NCBI GenBank assembly: GCA_016199375.1
Contig: JACQGV010000062.1
Coordinates: 1-7,869 of the forward strand
Direction of reading: 5' to 3'
DNA: 7,869 nt
Source of the DNA: Chloroflexota bacterium
Lineage (GTDB): Bacteria; Chloroflexota; Dehalococcoidia; SHYM01
Positions 1-6,200 of the stretch are shown piece after piece (within the stretch, counting starts at the first letter, position 1; each line of letters opens with the position of its first letter). The notes beneath the pieces were generated by a model. That model did no database searches. It had not been told where the DNA came from and was given only the letters and a program-made list of their open reading frames with translations. The position numbers and the translations under genes are program-made.

Positions 1-26
1 CCCTTCGACAGGCTCAGGATGAGCGG
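1..26. repeat. Dispersed intergenic hairpin repeat
   Basis: This element resembles a short repeat that I recall recurring between genes in many GC-rich environmental bacterial genomes, including Chloroflexota; the recall was not checked by search. It contains a perfect 5-bp stem, GCTCA (12-16) and TGAGC (20-24), around a 3-base loop. An alternative 6-bp stem pairs GAGCGG (21-26) with CCGCTC (38-43), and the two foldings exclude each other. It lies about 45 bases beyond the stop codon of the rhodanese gene, so it may act as a 3' end or RNA-stabilising structure, but no U-tract follows on the minus strand. Only one copy is visible in this window, so its repetitive nature is inferred from memory. 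Confidence 0.5.
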
Positions 27-68
27 ACTGAGGTGTCCCGCTCGTGGGGGCCGGCTGAGGGCCGCGGG

Positions 69-887
69 CTACTGCTCGACGGGCGTGGTGGGGTCGTTGC
101 CCCACTCGCCCCAGGAGCCAGCGTAGTTCCTCACCCGGGGGTAGCCCAGCAGCCGCAGGGCCAGGTAGCCGTGGGCCGCGCGGACGCCAGCCTGGCAGTA
201 GGAGGCGACCTCTTTGTCGGGGGTGAGGCCCGCCTGCTGATAGAGGGCCCGCAGCTCCTCCAGGGGCTTGAAGAAGGCTACCTGGCCCTGCTGCTGGAGG
301 TTGTTCACCCACTCTACGTGGACCGACTTCGGGATGTGGCCGCCCTTCAGCGCCATCTGGCGCTGGCCGGTGTGCTCCTCCCGGCTGCGGGTGTCCAGGC
401 ACACGAAATCGCTGCGCGGCAGTCCCTGCAGGACGCTCTCCTTGGTCGCGAGCCGCTCCGGGTGGGGCCGCGGGGTGAAGGTGGCGGGAGGATAGTGCCC
501 CGGCTGGTTGGAGGTGGGTTGACCCTGGCTGTGCCAGGCGCCCAGGCCGCCGTCGAGGACGCTGACCCGCTCGTGGCCGTAGTACTCGAAGGCCCAGAAG
601 ACCCGCGCCGCCCCCGGTGTAACGGTGTCGTCATAAATGACGATGTGGTGGTCGTCGCCGAGGCCGAGCTGGCCCACCACGGCAGCGAAGCGCTCCGGCG
701 GCAGGAGCTGGGAGGGGACCGGGTTGGTGGGGTCGTTGAGCCGGCCTGGGTTCAAGGCCACGGCGCCTTGAAGGTGCGCCTGCTGGTAGCGCTGGGGCGC
801 GCCCACGTCCACCAGGCGCAGGCCGGGGTCGTTCAGGTGGGCGGCCAGCCAGTCGGACTTTACCAGGATGCCGGGGGGCTCAGGCAA
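69..887 (-). CDS. Tandem-domain rhodanese sulfurtransferase
   Basis: This 272-residue protein has the size and layout of thiosulfate/3-mercaptopyruvate sulfurtransferases, cytoplasmic enzymes that carry sulfane sulfur as a cysteine persulfide. The N-terminal rhodanese domain (about 8-125) keeps the fold motifs (LVDVG at 25-29, LDGGLGAW at 111-118) but has Asp (YDD, 85-87) where the catalytic Cys would be, so it is structural. The C-terminal domain (about 145-265) has LDTRS (164-168) and the active-site loop CQAGVRA, with Cys231 as the persulfide carrier, followed by YAGSWGEWG. The start is TTG, supported by AGGAG (893-897) five bases upstream and by the domain beginning at residue 8; no better ATG or GTG fits. 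It follows cysM after 27 bases. I infer that it supplies sulfur to the neighbouring CysO carrier, replacing the rhodanese domain missing from the E1 protein. The fold and active site are clear; the exact donor is unknown. Confidence 0.93.
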   Translation of the reverse strand: MPEPPGILVKSDWLAAHLNDPGLRLVDVGAPQRYQQAHLQGAVALNPGRLNDPTNPVPSQLLPPERFAAVVGQLGLGDDHHIVIYDDTVTPGAARVFWAFEYYGHERVSVLDGGLGAWHSQGQPTSNQPGHYPPATFTPRPHPERLATKESVLQGLPRSDFVCLDTRSREEHTGQRQMALKGGHIPKSVHVEWVNNLQQQGQVAFFKPLEELRALYQQAGLTPDKEVASYCQAGVRAAHGYLALRLLGYPRVRNYAGSWGEWGNDPTTPVEQ

Positions 888-892
888 GGCGG

Positions 893-897
893 CTCCT
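893..897 (-). promoter_or_regulatory. Shine-Dalgarno site selecting a TTG start
   Basis: AGGAG on the minus strand lies five bases before the TTG codon at 887-885. It is the main evidence that the rhodanese gene begins at this unusual start codon. Confidence 0.7.
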
Positions 898-914
898 TAC
901 GGTGGCGCTCCGGC

Positions 915-1850
915 CTACCACCAGATCTTGGTCCCGATGTCCTGGGCCAGCTCGTCCAGGTTGCGCGTCCACAGCCCCGTGCTCAGGTACTTCCAGCCCC
1001 CGTCGGCCAGGAGCACCACGATGTTGCCCCGCTCCAGCCGTTGCGCGTAGCGCTGGGCGCAGCGGATGACGGCCCCGGACGAGATGCCGGCGAAGATGCC
1101 CTCCTGCTCGGTCAGCTCCCGGCTGGCCTCGAAGGCGTCGCGGCTGCGGATGACGATGCGGGCGTCGAGGAGTTTGAGGTCCAGGATGGGCGGAACGAAG
1201 CCGTCCTCCAGGCTCCGCAGCCCCTGGATGAGCTCCTCCGGGTGGGGCACCACGGCGACGACCTTGACCTTGGGGTTGTGCTCCTTCAGCCGCCGGCCCA
1301 CACCCATGAGCGTCCCGCCGGTGCCCAGGCCGGCGACGAAGACATCCACCTCCGGCAAGTCGCGGATGATCTCGACGCCGGTGGTCTCGTAGTGGGCCTG
1401 GGGGTTGGCGGGGTTGCCGTACTGGTAGAGCATGTGGTAGCGGCTGTCTTCCCGGGCCATGCGCTGGGCCACCTCGATGGCGCCGTTGGTGCCCTTGGCC
1501 CCGTCGCTGGGGATGATCTCCGCCCCGAAGATGCCCAGGAGCTGGCGCCGCTCCTCGCTGACGTTCTCGGGCATCACCGTCACCACGCGGTAGCCCCTGC
1601 GCCGCCCGATCATCGCCAGGGAGATGCCAGTGTTGCCCGAGGTGGCCTCCAGCAGGACCTTGTCCCTGGTCAGCCGGCCCGAGCGCTCGGCGTCCTCGAT
1701 CATGGACCGGATGATGCGGTCCTTGAGGCTGCCCGTGGGGTTCTGGCCCTCCAGCTTGGCGAAGAGGCGCACGCCCGGCTTGGGCGAGAGCCTCGGCAGC
1801 TCCACCAGCGGGGTATTGCCGATGGCGTCAATGATGTCCCTGGCAACCAT
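915..1850 (-). CDS. cysM: CysM-type cysteine synthase (probably O-phosphoserine/CysO-thiocarboxylate dependent)
   Basis: This is a fold-type II PLP enzyme of 311 residues, close to the 323 of M. tuberculosis CysM. Visible motifs are NPTGSLKDR (37-45) with the PLP-binding Lys43, TSGNTG (70-75) for the substrate carboxylate, GLGTGGT (174-180) for the PLP phosphate, and GISSGA (255-260), where Ser257 should contact the pyridine nitrogen. The stretches MLYQYGNPAN (140-149), EGIFAGIS (250-257) and GWKYLSTG (285-292) match M. tuberculosis CysM as I recall it, better than CysK. Arg212, in GLRSLEDGFVP, aligns with mycobacterial Arg220, which was reported as the determinant for O-phosphoserine. I therefore infer that it makes cysteine from O-phosphoserine and the CysO thiocarboxylate. 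The ATG start has GAGG (1857-1860) six bases upstream. The gene follows cysO after 102 bases that include a terminator hairpin, and precedes the rhodanese gene by 27 bases. An alternative is an ordinary O-acetylserine sulfhydrylase, which the adjacent cysO makes less likely. Confidence 0.93.
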   Translation of the reverse strand: MVARDIIDAIGNTPLVELPRLSPKPGVRLFAKLEGQNPTGSLKDRIIRSMIEDAERSGRLTRDKVLLEATSGNTGISLAMIGRRRGYRVVTVMPENVSEERRQLLGIFGAEIIPSDGAKGTNGAIEVAQRMAREDSRYHMLYQYGNPANPQAHYETTGVEIIRDLPEVDVFVAGLGTGGTLMGVGRRLKEHNPKVKVVAVVPHPEELIQGLRSLEDGFVPPILDLKLLDARIVIRSRDAFEASRELTEQEGIFAGISSGAVIRCAQRYAQRLERGNIVVLLADGGWKYLSTGLWTRNLDELAQDIGTKIWW

Positions 1851-1900
1851 CAGATTCCTCGGTCAGAACCCTCGGGCAGGTCCCTCAAACGGCCCTAGCG

Positions 1901-1930
1901 CAAAAGAGCCTCGGGCGCGGGGCCCGAGGC
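1901..1930 (-). terminator. Intrinsic terminator or attenuator between cysO and cysM
   Basis: GCCTCGGGC (1908-1916 on the plus strand) and GCCCGAGGC (1922-1930) form a perfect 9-bp GC-rich stem with a 5-base loop. Read on the minus strand it is followed at once by TCTTTTG (1907-1901), the U-rich tail of a Rho-independent terminator; nothing comparable follows on the plus strand. It lies 22 bases after the cysO stop and 50 bases before the cysM start. It should reduce transcription into cysM and the rhodanese gene, unless read-through is regulated or a second promoter is present. I see no clear promoter in 1851-1900. Confidence 0.75.
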
Positions 1931-1952
1931 TGCCCAGGGCAAACAGTCTGCT

Positions 1953-2231
1953 CTAGCTACCCCCGGCCAGGGCCGGCAGGATCGAGATGACATCGCGCTC
2001 CGACACCGGAGTGTCCAGTTGCTTGAGGAAACGGATGTCCTCATCGTTCACGTAGATGTTCACAAACTGGTAGAGGTCGCCGGTCGAGGACACCAGCCTG
2101 CCTCTTATGCCCGGGTAGCGGCGCTCCAGGTCGTCGAGGAGCTGGCCCACGGTGGCCCCCCGGCCTTCCACCGTACGGGAGCCGGCTACGAGCCCCCTGA
2201 GTACGGATGGGACCTTGACTTCAACCGGCAT
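1953..2231 (-). CDS. cysO: CysO-type ubiquitin-fold sulfur carrier (MoaD/ThiS family)
   Basis: This small beta-grasp protein of 92 residues acts as a sulfur carrier. Its C-terminal glycine is adenylated by an E1-like enzyme and turned into a thiocarboxylate. The segment FVNIYVNDEDIRF (56-68) is almost identical to M. tuberculosis CysO as I recall it, as are the ILPALAGG end (84-91) and the length. That makes it a CysO rather than a molybdopterin-synthase MoaD. The unusual point is the last residue: the reading frame ends Gly90-Gly91-Ser92 before a TAG stop, whereas mature carriers of this family must end in Gly-Gly to be adenylated. A protease would have to remove Ser92, as is known for other carriers made with extra terminal residues. 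The ATG is preceded by GGAGG (2236-2240) at four bases. It follows the E1 gene after 27 bases and so is co-transcribed with its presumed activating enzyme. Confidence 0.92.
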   Translation of the reverse strand: MPVEVKVPSVLRGLVAGSRTVEGRGATVGQLLDDLERRYPGIRGRLVSSTGDLYQFVNIYVNDEDIRFLKQLDTPVSERDVISILPALAGGS

Positions 2232-2258
2232 CTTACCTCCAGGGCGAGCGCTGCGCGG

Positions 2259-3098
2259 CTAGGGTGCCACCGCCACGGGGGCAGGCACGCCGCAGAACGC
2301 TTCGTAATCTATCAGCTCGGTAATGGTAGGGGCATCACCGCAGACGGGGCACCGGGGATTACGGCGATAGCGGAGCATCCGGAAGTCCATAGCCAGGGCG
2401 TCATAGAGCAGCAGCCGCCCGGCCAGGGACTCGCCAATGCCCAGGATAAGCTTGATGGTCTCGGTGGCCTGCACGCTGCCGATGGTGGCGCAGAGGGCGC
2501 CAAAGACCCCGGCCTCGGCGCAGCTGGGCACCACCCCCGGCGGCGGCGGGGCCGGGTAGAGGCAGCGGTAGCAGCCCTTGCCGGGCAGGAAAGTGGTGGC
2601 CTGGCCCTCGAAGAGCAGGATGCTGCCATCCACGAGGGGCTTCCCGGCGAAATAGCAGGCGTCGTTGACCAGATAGCGCGTCGGGAAGTTGTCGGCTCCG
2701 TTCACCACGATATCGTAGTCGGCGATGATCTCCATCACGTTGTCCGAGGCGAGGACGGCGCGGTGGCCGACCACCTCCACCTCGGGGTTGAGGGCCCCCA
2801 GCCGGTCGCGCGCCGACTCCACCTTGGGCCGCCCCACATCATCGGTATCGTGCAGGATCTGGCGCTGGAGGTTGCTCAGGTCCACTACATCGCCATCCAC
2901 CAGGCCGATGGTGCCCACCCCGGCCGCCGCCAGGTACATGGCCACCGGGGAGCCCAGGCCGCCGGCGCCCACCAGGAGCACCCGCGCGGCCATGAGCTTC
3001 TTCTGGCCCAGGCCCCCCACCTGCGGCATGATGATATGGCGGCTGTAGCGCTGGATCTGCTCCGGGGTCAGGATGGATGGGTTCCGGCCAGCGGCCAT
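2259..3098 (-). CDS. moeB: MoeB/MoeZ-type E1-like adenylyltransferase without rhodanese domain
   Basis: This ThiF/MoeB/HesA-family enzyme has 279 residues. It uses ATP to adenylate the C-terminal glycine of a ubiquitin-like sulfur carrier, here presumably the adjacent CysO. It has the nucleotide-binding loop GAGGLGSP (44-51), DGDVVDLSNLQRQ (68-80), the GADNFPTR segment with Asp136 (134-141), and SCAEAGV (192-198) with Cys193 at the position of the conserved cysteine of MoeB/Uba4 proteins. Two zinc-binding pairs, CYRC (176-179) and CPVC (250-253), are also present. The tail TELIDYEAFCGVP (260-272) resembles the linker that leads into the rhodanese domain of MoeZ, but the protein stops seven residues later. 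The sulfur-transfer domain is therefore absent and may be replaced by the separate rhodanese gene of the cluster. The ATG has GGAGG (3107-3111) eight bases upstream, and the gene is first after a strong promoter. A role in molybdopterin synthesis is possible but no moa genes are nearby. Confidence 0.92.
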   Translation of the reverse strand: MAAGRNPSILTPEQIQRYSRHIIMPQVGGLGQKKLMAARVLLVGAGGLGSPVAMYLAAAGVGTIGLVDGDVVDLSNLQRQILHDTDDVGRPKVESARDRLGALNPEVEVVGHRAVLASDNVMEIIADYDIVVNGADNFPTRYLVNDACYFAGKPLVDGSILLFEGQATTFLPGKGCYRCLYPAPPPPGVVPSCAEAGVFGALCATIGSVQATETIKLILGIGESLAGRLLLYDALAMDFRMLRYRRNPRCPVCGDAPTITELIDYEAFCGVPAPVAVAP

Positions 3099-3106
3099 GA
3101 AAATCG

Positions 3107-3111
3107 CCTCC
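3107..3111 (-). promoter_or_regulatory. Ribosome binding site of moeB, possibly occluded by the transcript 5' end
   Basis: GGAGG on the minus strand lies eight bases before the ATG. The last base of this site and the next six (GCGATTT, reading 3107 to 3101) are complementary over 7 bp to AAATCGC (3164 to 3158), which lies at the predicted 5' end of the message. The leader could therefore fold back and partly cover the site. Confidence 0.6.
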
Positions 3112-3172
3112 AGGCGTCTGCGTTTGTGGTCTCGGACACGGTTAGGGAGATTGTTTAGCGATTTACTCCAGA

Positions 3173-3202
3173 ATTATAGCAGGCGCTCTAAGAGGGAGTC
3201 AA
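3173..3202 (-). promoter_or_regulatory. Near-consensus sigma-70-type promoter for the moeB-cysO-cysM-rhodanese cluster
   Basis: On the minus strand, TTGACT (3202-3197) is separated by 18 bases from TATAAT (3178-3173). This is a consensus -10 and a five-of-six -35 at acceptable spacing. Transcription would start near 3165-3167, giving a leader of about 68 bases before the moeB ATG. It lies in the gap between the membrane-protein gene and moeB and marks the sulfur genes as their own transcription unit. In such GC-rich DNA a chance match of this quality in exactly this place is unlikely. Confidence 0.75.
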
Positions 3203-3258
3203 TCAGAGCCACGCGCGTTCCAACCACCAAGGAGCGCCGTCTATCCCTGACACCACCG

Positions 3259-6200
3259 TCAGGATTTCACCCGGTAGATTGTGACCTGGGGATTGCGGTA
3301 GACCTCCTCCAGCACTAGCCCCACCATGGCCTCGAACTTCACCAGTCCTGAGGCGGGATAGTAGTTCCGCTCCAGTTGCCCGACATAAATGTACTGCACT
3401 TGATACTGGCGCAGGAGCGCCAACGCCTGCTCCTGGTCCGGGGTCGAGTACATCCGGTCCACCGCCGCCCGGCGCGCCTCCACCTCGCGCTGGTAGAGCC
3501 AGCGCTGCTGCTTCTGGTGCCAGTCCCAGCCGATGACCGCCGGCAGGCCGGTGTAGACGGCGACCCGGTTGCCCCAGCGGTACAGGGGCGTGATGCCCTC
3601 CAGCACCACCGGCGAGCCCGGTATGTGGTCCTGCATCCACAGCAGAGCCTGGTAGTCGTAGCGCAGGTCAATGGGGCCCTTGGGGTCCTGGGTGTAGACA
3701 GCCCTGGCCATGAAGGACATCCCATCCAGGCTGCGAAAGTCCGTGGCAAAGCGGTCGCGGACGCGCTCGGGCGTCGCCGCCACGGGGTAGACGATGGCTG
3801 CCGCAGCCAAGATTGCGATGGCGGCAACGCAGAGCCCGCGCCAGGCCGCGTCCATGAGTCGCGGCCACCGGGCCGGGGCGGGGCCAGCGGCCCGGTCGGG
3901 GAACAGCAGCGTGCCCAGGAGGAAGGCCGTGCTCACCGCCAGCAGGTCCCAGGCCTGCAGGTAGAACTTGAAGACGGTGTTCTGGCGGTTGATGTCGCCC
4001 TCGATGGTAAACCACTCCACCCCCAGCCCCAGCCCTAGGGCGAGCCCCGCCATCCCCAGGGCAGCCAGGCGCAGATGGCTGTCCGGGCGGGGCCGGGCCA
4101 GCTCCTGCCAGGCCAGGGGCGCCAGCAGCGCCAGCAGCAGGAGCAGGAAGGCCGCGGTCGCCTCCTGCCGCCACAGCAGGACATAGAGGGCGCCGACGGC
4201 AGCCACGCAGGCATAGGCACTCCATGGCAATACCCCACTCCCAACGTCCAGCCAGGGCCGCGCCGGCGCCTCCACGATCCCCAGGGCGGGTCCGGGCAGA
4301 CGCGCCGCCTTCAGCAGCTCCCGCAGGGACTGGCTCCGAGCGAGCTGTCCTGCCAGCTCGCGCAGCAGGTAGAGCAACAGCACCGCGATGAAGAGCCCGT
4401 GGACGCCCAGGTACTGGTACAACGGTGTCACCCAGCGAGACCGCTCCAGGCTGTCGTAGAACTGGACATTGTGGAGGAGATAGGGGCGAAAGAGGAGCTG
4501 GGCCAGCAGGTAGACAAGGGCCACCTTCAGGAGCGCCCAGAACCAGGTGGGCAGCGCCAGATCGCCCCGCCGCGCCCACTCCGCCAGCAGGACAGCGCCC
4601 GCCGCCAGGAGCAGGGCGGTGGGGTAGTCCCAGCTATTGGTGGCCCGCAGGGCGCCTATCGCCAGGGCCAGCACCGCTAGCAGCGCCCCGTTCGTGAGGG
4701 TGAAGGGCGCCGCCCGCTGCTGCGCCTGTCCCCGCGGGAGGAAGGGCCCGCCCGCGCCTGCCACGAGGGCCAGGGCAGCGCCCAGGGCGAAAAGGGCGTA
4801 GGGAAGGGCTAGCAGGTGGGCGTGGAGGTCGGCGAAGAGGAAGCTGAAATACGGGAACTCGGTGATCTCGAAGCCGCAGCGTTCGAAGGCCGGTGGCAGG
4901 CAGTCAGGCTGCTGGATGAGCCGGCTCGAACGCCAGTAGTCGAAGGGGCCGAAGGGGAAGCCGTCCAGGGTCCGCATCAGGCCCTGGGCGAGCTGGGCGG
5001 CGCCATCCAGGTTTCCGAGCAGCACCACGGCCAGCACCGCCAGAGTCCCCAATGCCAGCGGCAGGCCGGTGCCGCCTCGTGCCCCCTGGGAGCGCGCCCG
5101 CCGGACGAGGGCGGCCAGGTTGAAGGCGACGGTGAAGGCCCCCGCCGCCGCCAGGGCCGCCAGCCAGGGCACCGCCAGGTTGAAGGCCACCGCCGGGACG
5201 ACGCCCGTCAGCTTGACCATGGCAGCCACCGTGAACTGCCCGAAGTAGTAGTAGTTCAGGGCGCCGCCGGCGAACCAGGGGTCGAAGGGTGGCATCCAGG
5301 TGCTCTTGATAACGGCGTTCAGATAGGCGAAGTCCATCGGCTTCTCGCCCCCGCGGAAGGGGTGCCACAGGTCGGGGTTGGCGCTCCTCAAGACCCAAAA
5401 GATGGCGAAGACGCCCAGGAAGACGGCCTCCTCGAACAGCAGCAGCCGCCACCGGCTCCGGGCGAAGCTGTTGATCTCGTGGCGCCGGCTCCAGTAGACA
5501 GCGGCGCTGACGCCCGCCAGCACCAGGAGGACCAGGACCATGGTGGTGCGGGTGAAGGGCAGCCAGTGGAGGCTGGGCGGCAGCCAGGCCGCGTAGCTGA
5601 AAAGCAGGACGGCCAGCACTTTAGAGAGGAGGAAGCCACGGTCAGCCAGGCCCTGGAAGAGCATCAGTCCCAAAGGCAGCAGCGCGAGGGAGATGAGCTC
5701 GAAGGTCATCAGCCAGGTGCCGGTGGGGAAGCGGTTGGCCAGGCTGGCCCGGTCGAAAAGCCGGGACCAGGTGCCGCCGGCCTGCTGGCGGCTCGCCTCA
5801 GTGCGAGTCAGGTGCAGCGCCGCCCCCTCGCCGGGGAACGCCGCCCCCGCCTCTAGGCGCGCCCGCAGCTCCTCCGGGGTGAAACGCTGCGCCTTGGCGA
5901 ACAGCAACACCGGCGGATGGTCGTACACGCTGAAGCTCTCGTCGGCGAAGCCGCCGTTTACGGTCAGCCAGGAAGGCTGATAGCTGGCGAGGGCCCCGGG
6001 CACAGGCAGCCCCGACCGCCCGAAGGGGTCCTCGACGATGGTGACGCCGAAGAGGCTGGGAGACGACAGCTCGTAGCGCGCCAGGTCGAAGCCCAGGTCT
6101 CCCTGGAACAGGGCCTGGTAGTAACGGGCGGTGTCGGGGTACCGCTGGGGCAGGCGGGGGATCGTGCCGTAAAGCCGCTGGCTGTAGAAGACCAGGTAGT

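Noticed and set aside
33..1898. Plus-strand open frame of 621 codons opposite the rhodanese and cysM genes
   Set aside because: It lies antisense to two well-supported enzymes and runs across their intergenic gap. Its translation is rich in Ala, Gly, Arg, Val and Leu with no recognisable motif, as expected from GC-biased codons on the other strand.
1953..3098. Reading the MoaD-like and MoeB-like genes as molybdopterin synthesis
   Set aside because: The carrier has the CysO-type FVNIYVNDED segment, and the next gene is a CysM-like synthase. No moaA, moaC, moaE or other molybdopterin gene is present.
2019..3158. Plus-strand open frame of 379 codons opposite cysO and moeB
   Set aside because: It is antisense to the conserved carrier and E1 genes and shows biased, motif-free composition; it also runs through the moeB leader.
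3246..3263. Hairpin CCTGAC / GTCAGG overlapping the stop of the membrane-protein gene, as a terminator
   Set aside because: The 6-bp stem has a 6-base loop, overlaps the TGA stop and is followed on the minus strand by GATAGACGG, with no U-tract. It is too weak to call.
3376..5856. Several plus-strand open frames, and minus-strand frames in other phases, within the membrane glycosyltransferase gene
   Set aside because: The 1480-residue frame is continuous and carries family motifs throughout; the others are low-complexity Arg/Pro/Ser/Gln-rich by-products with no domains.
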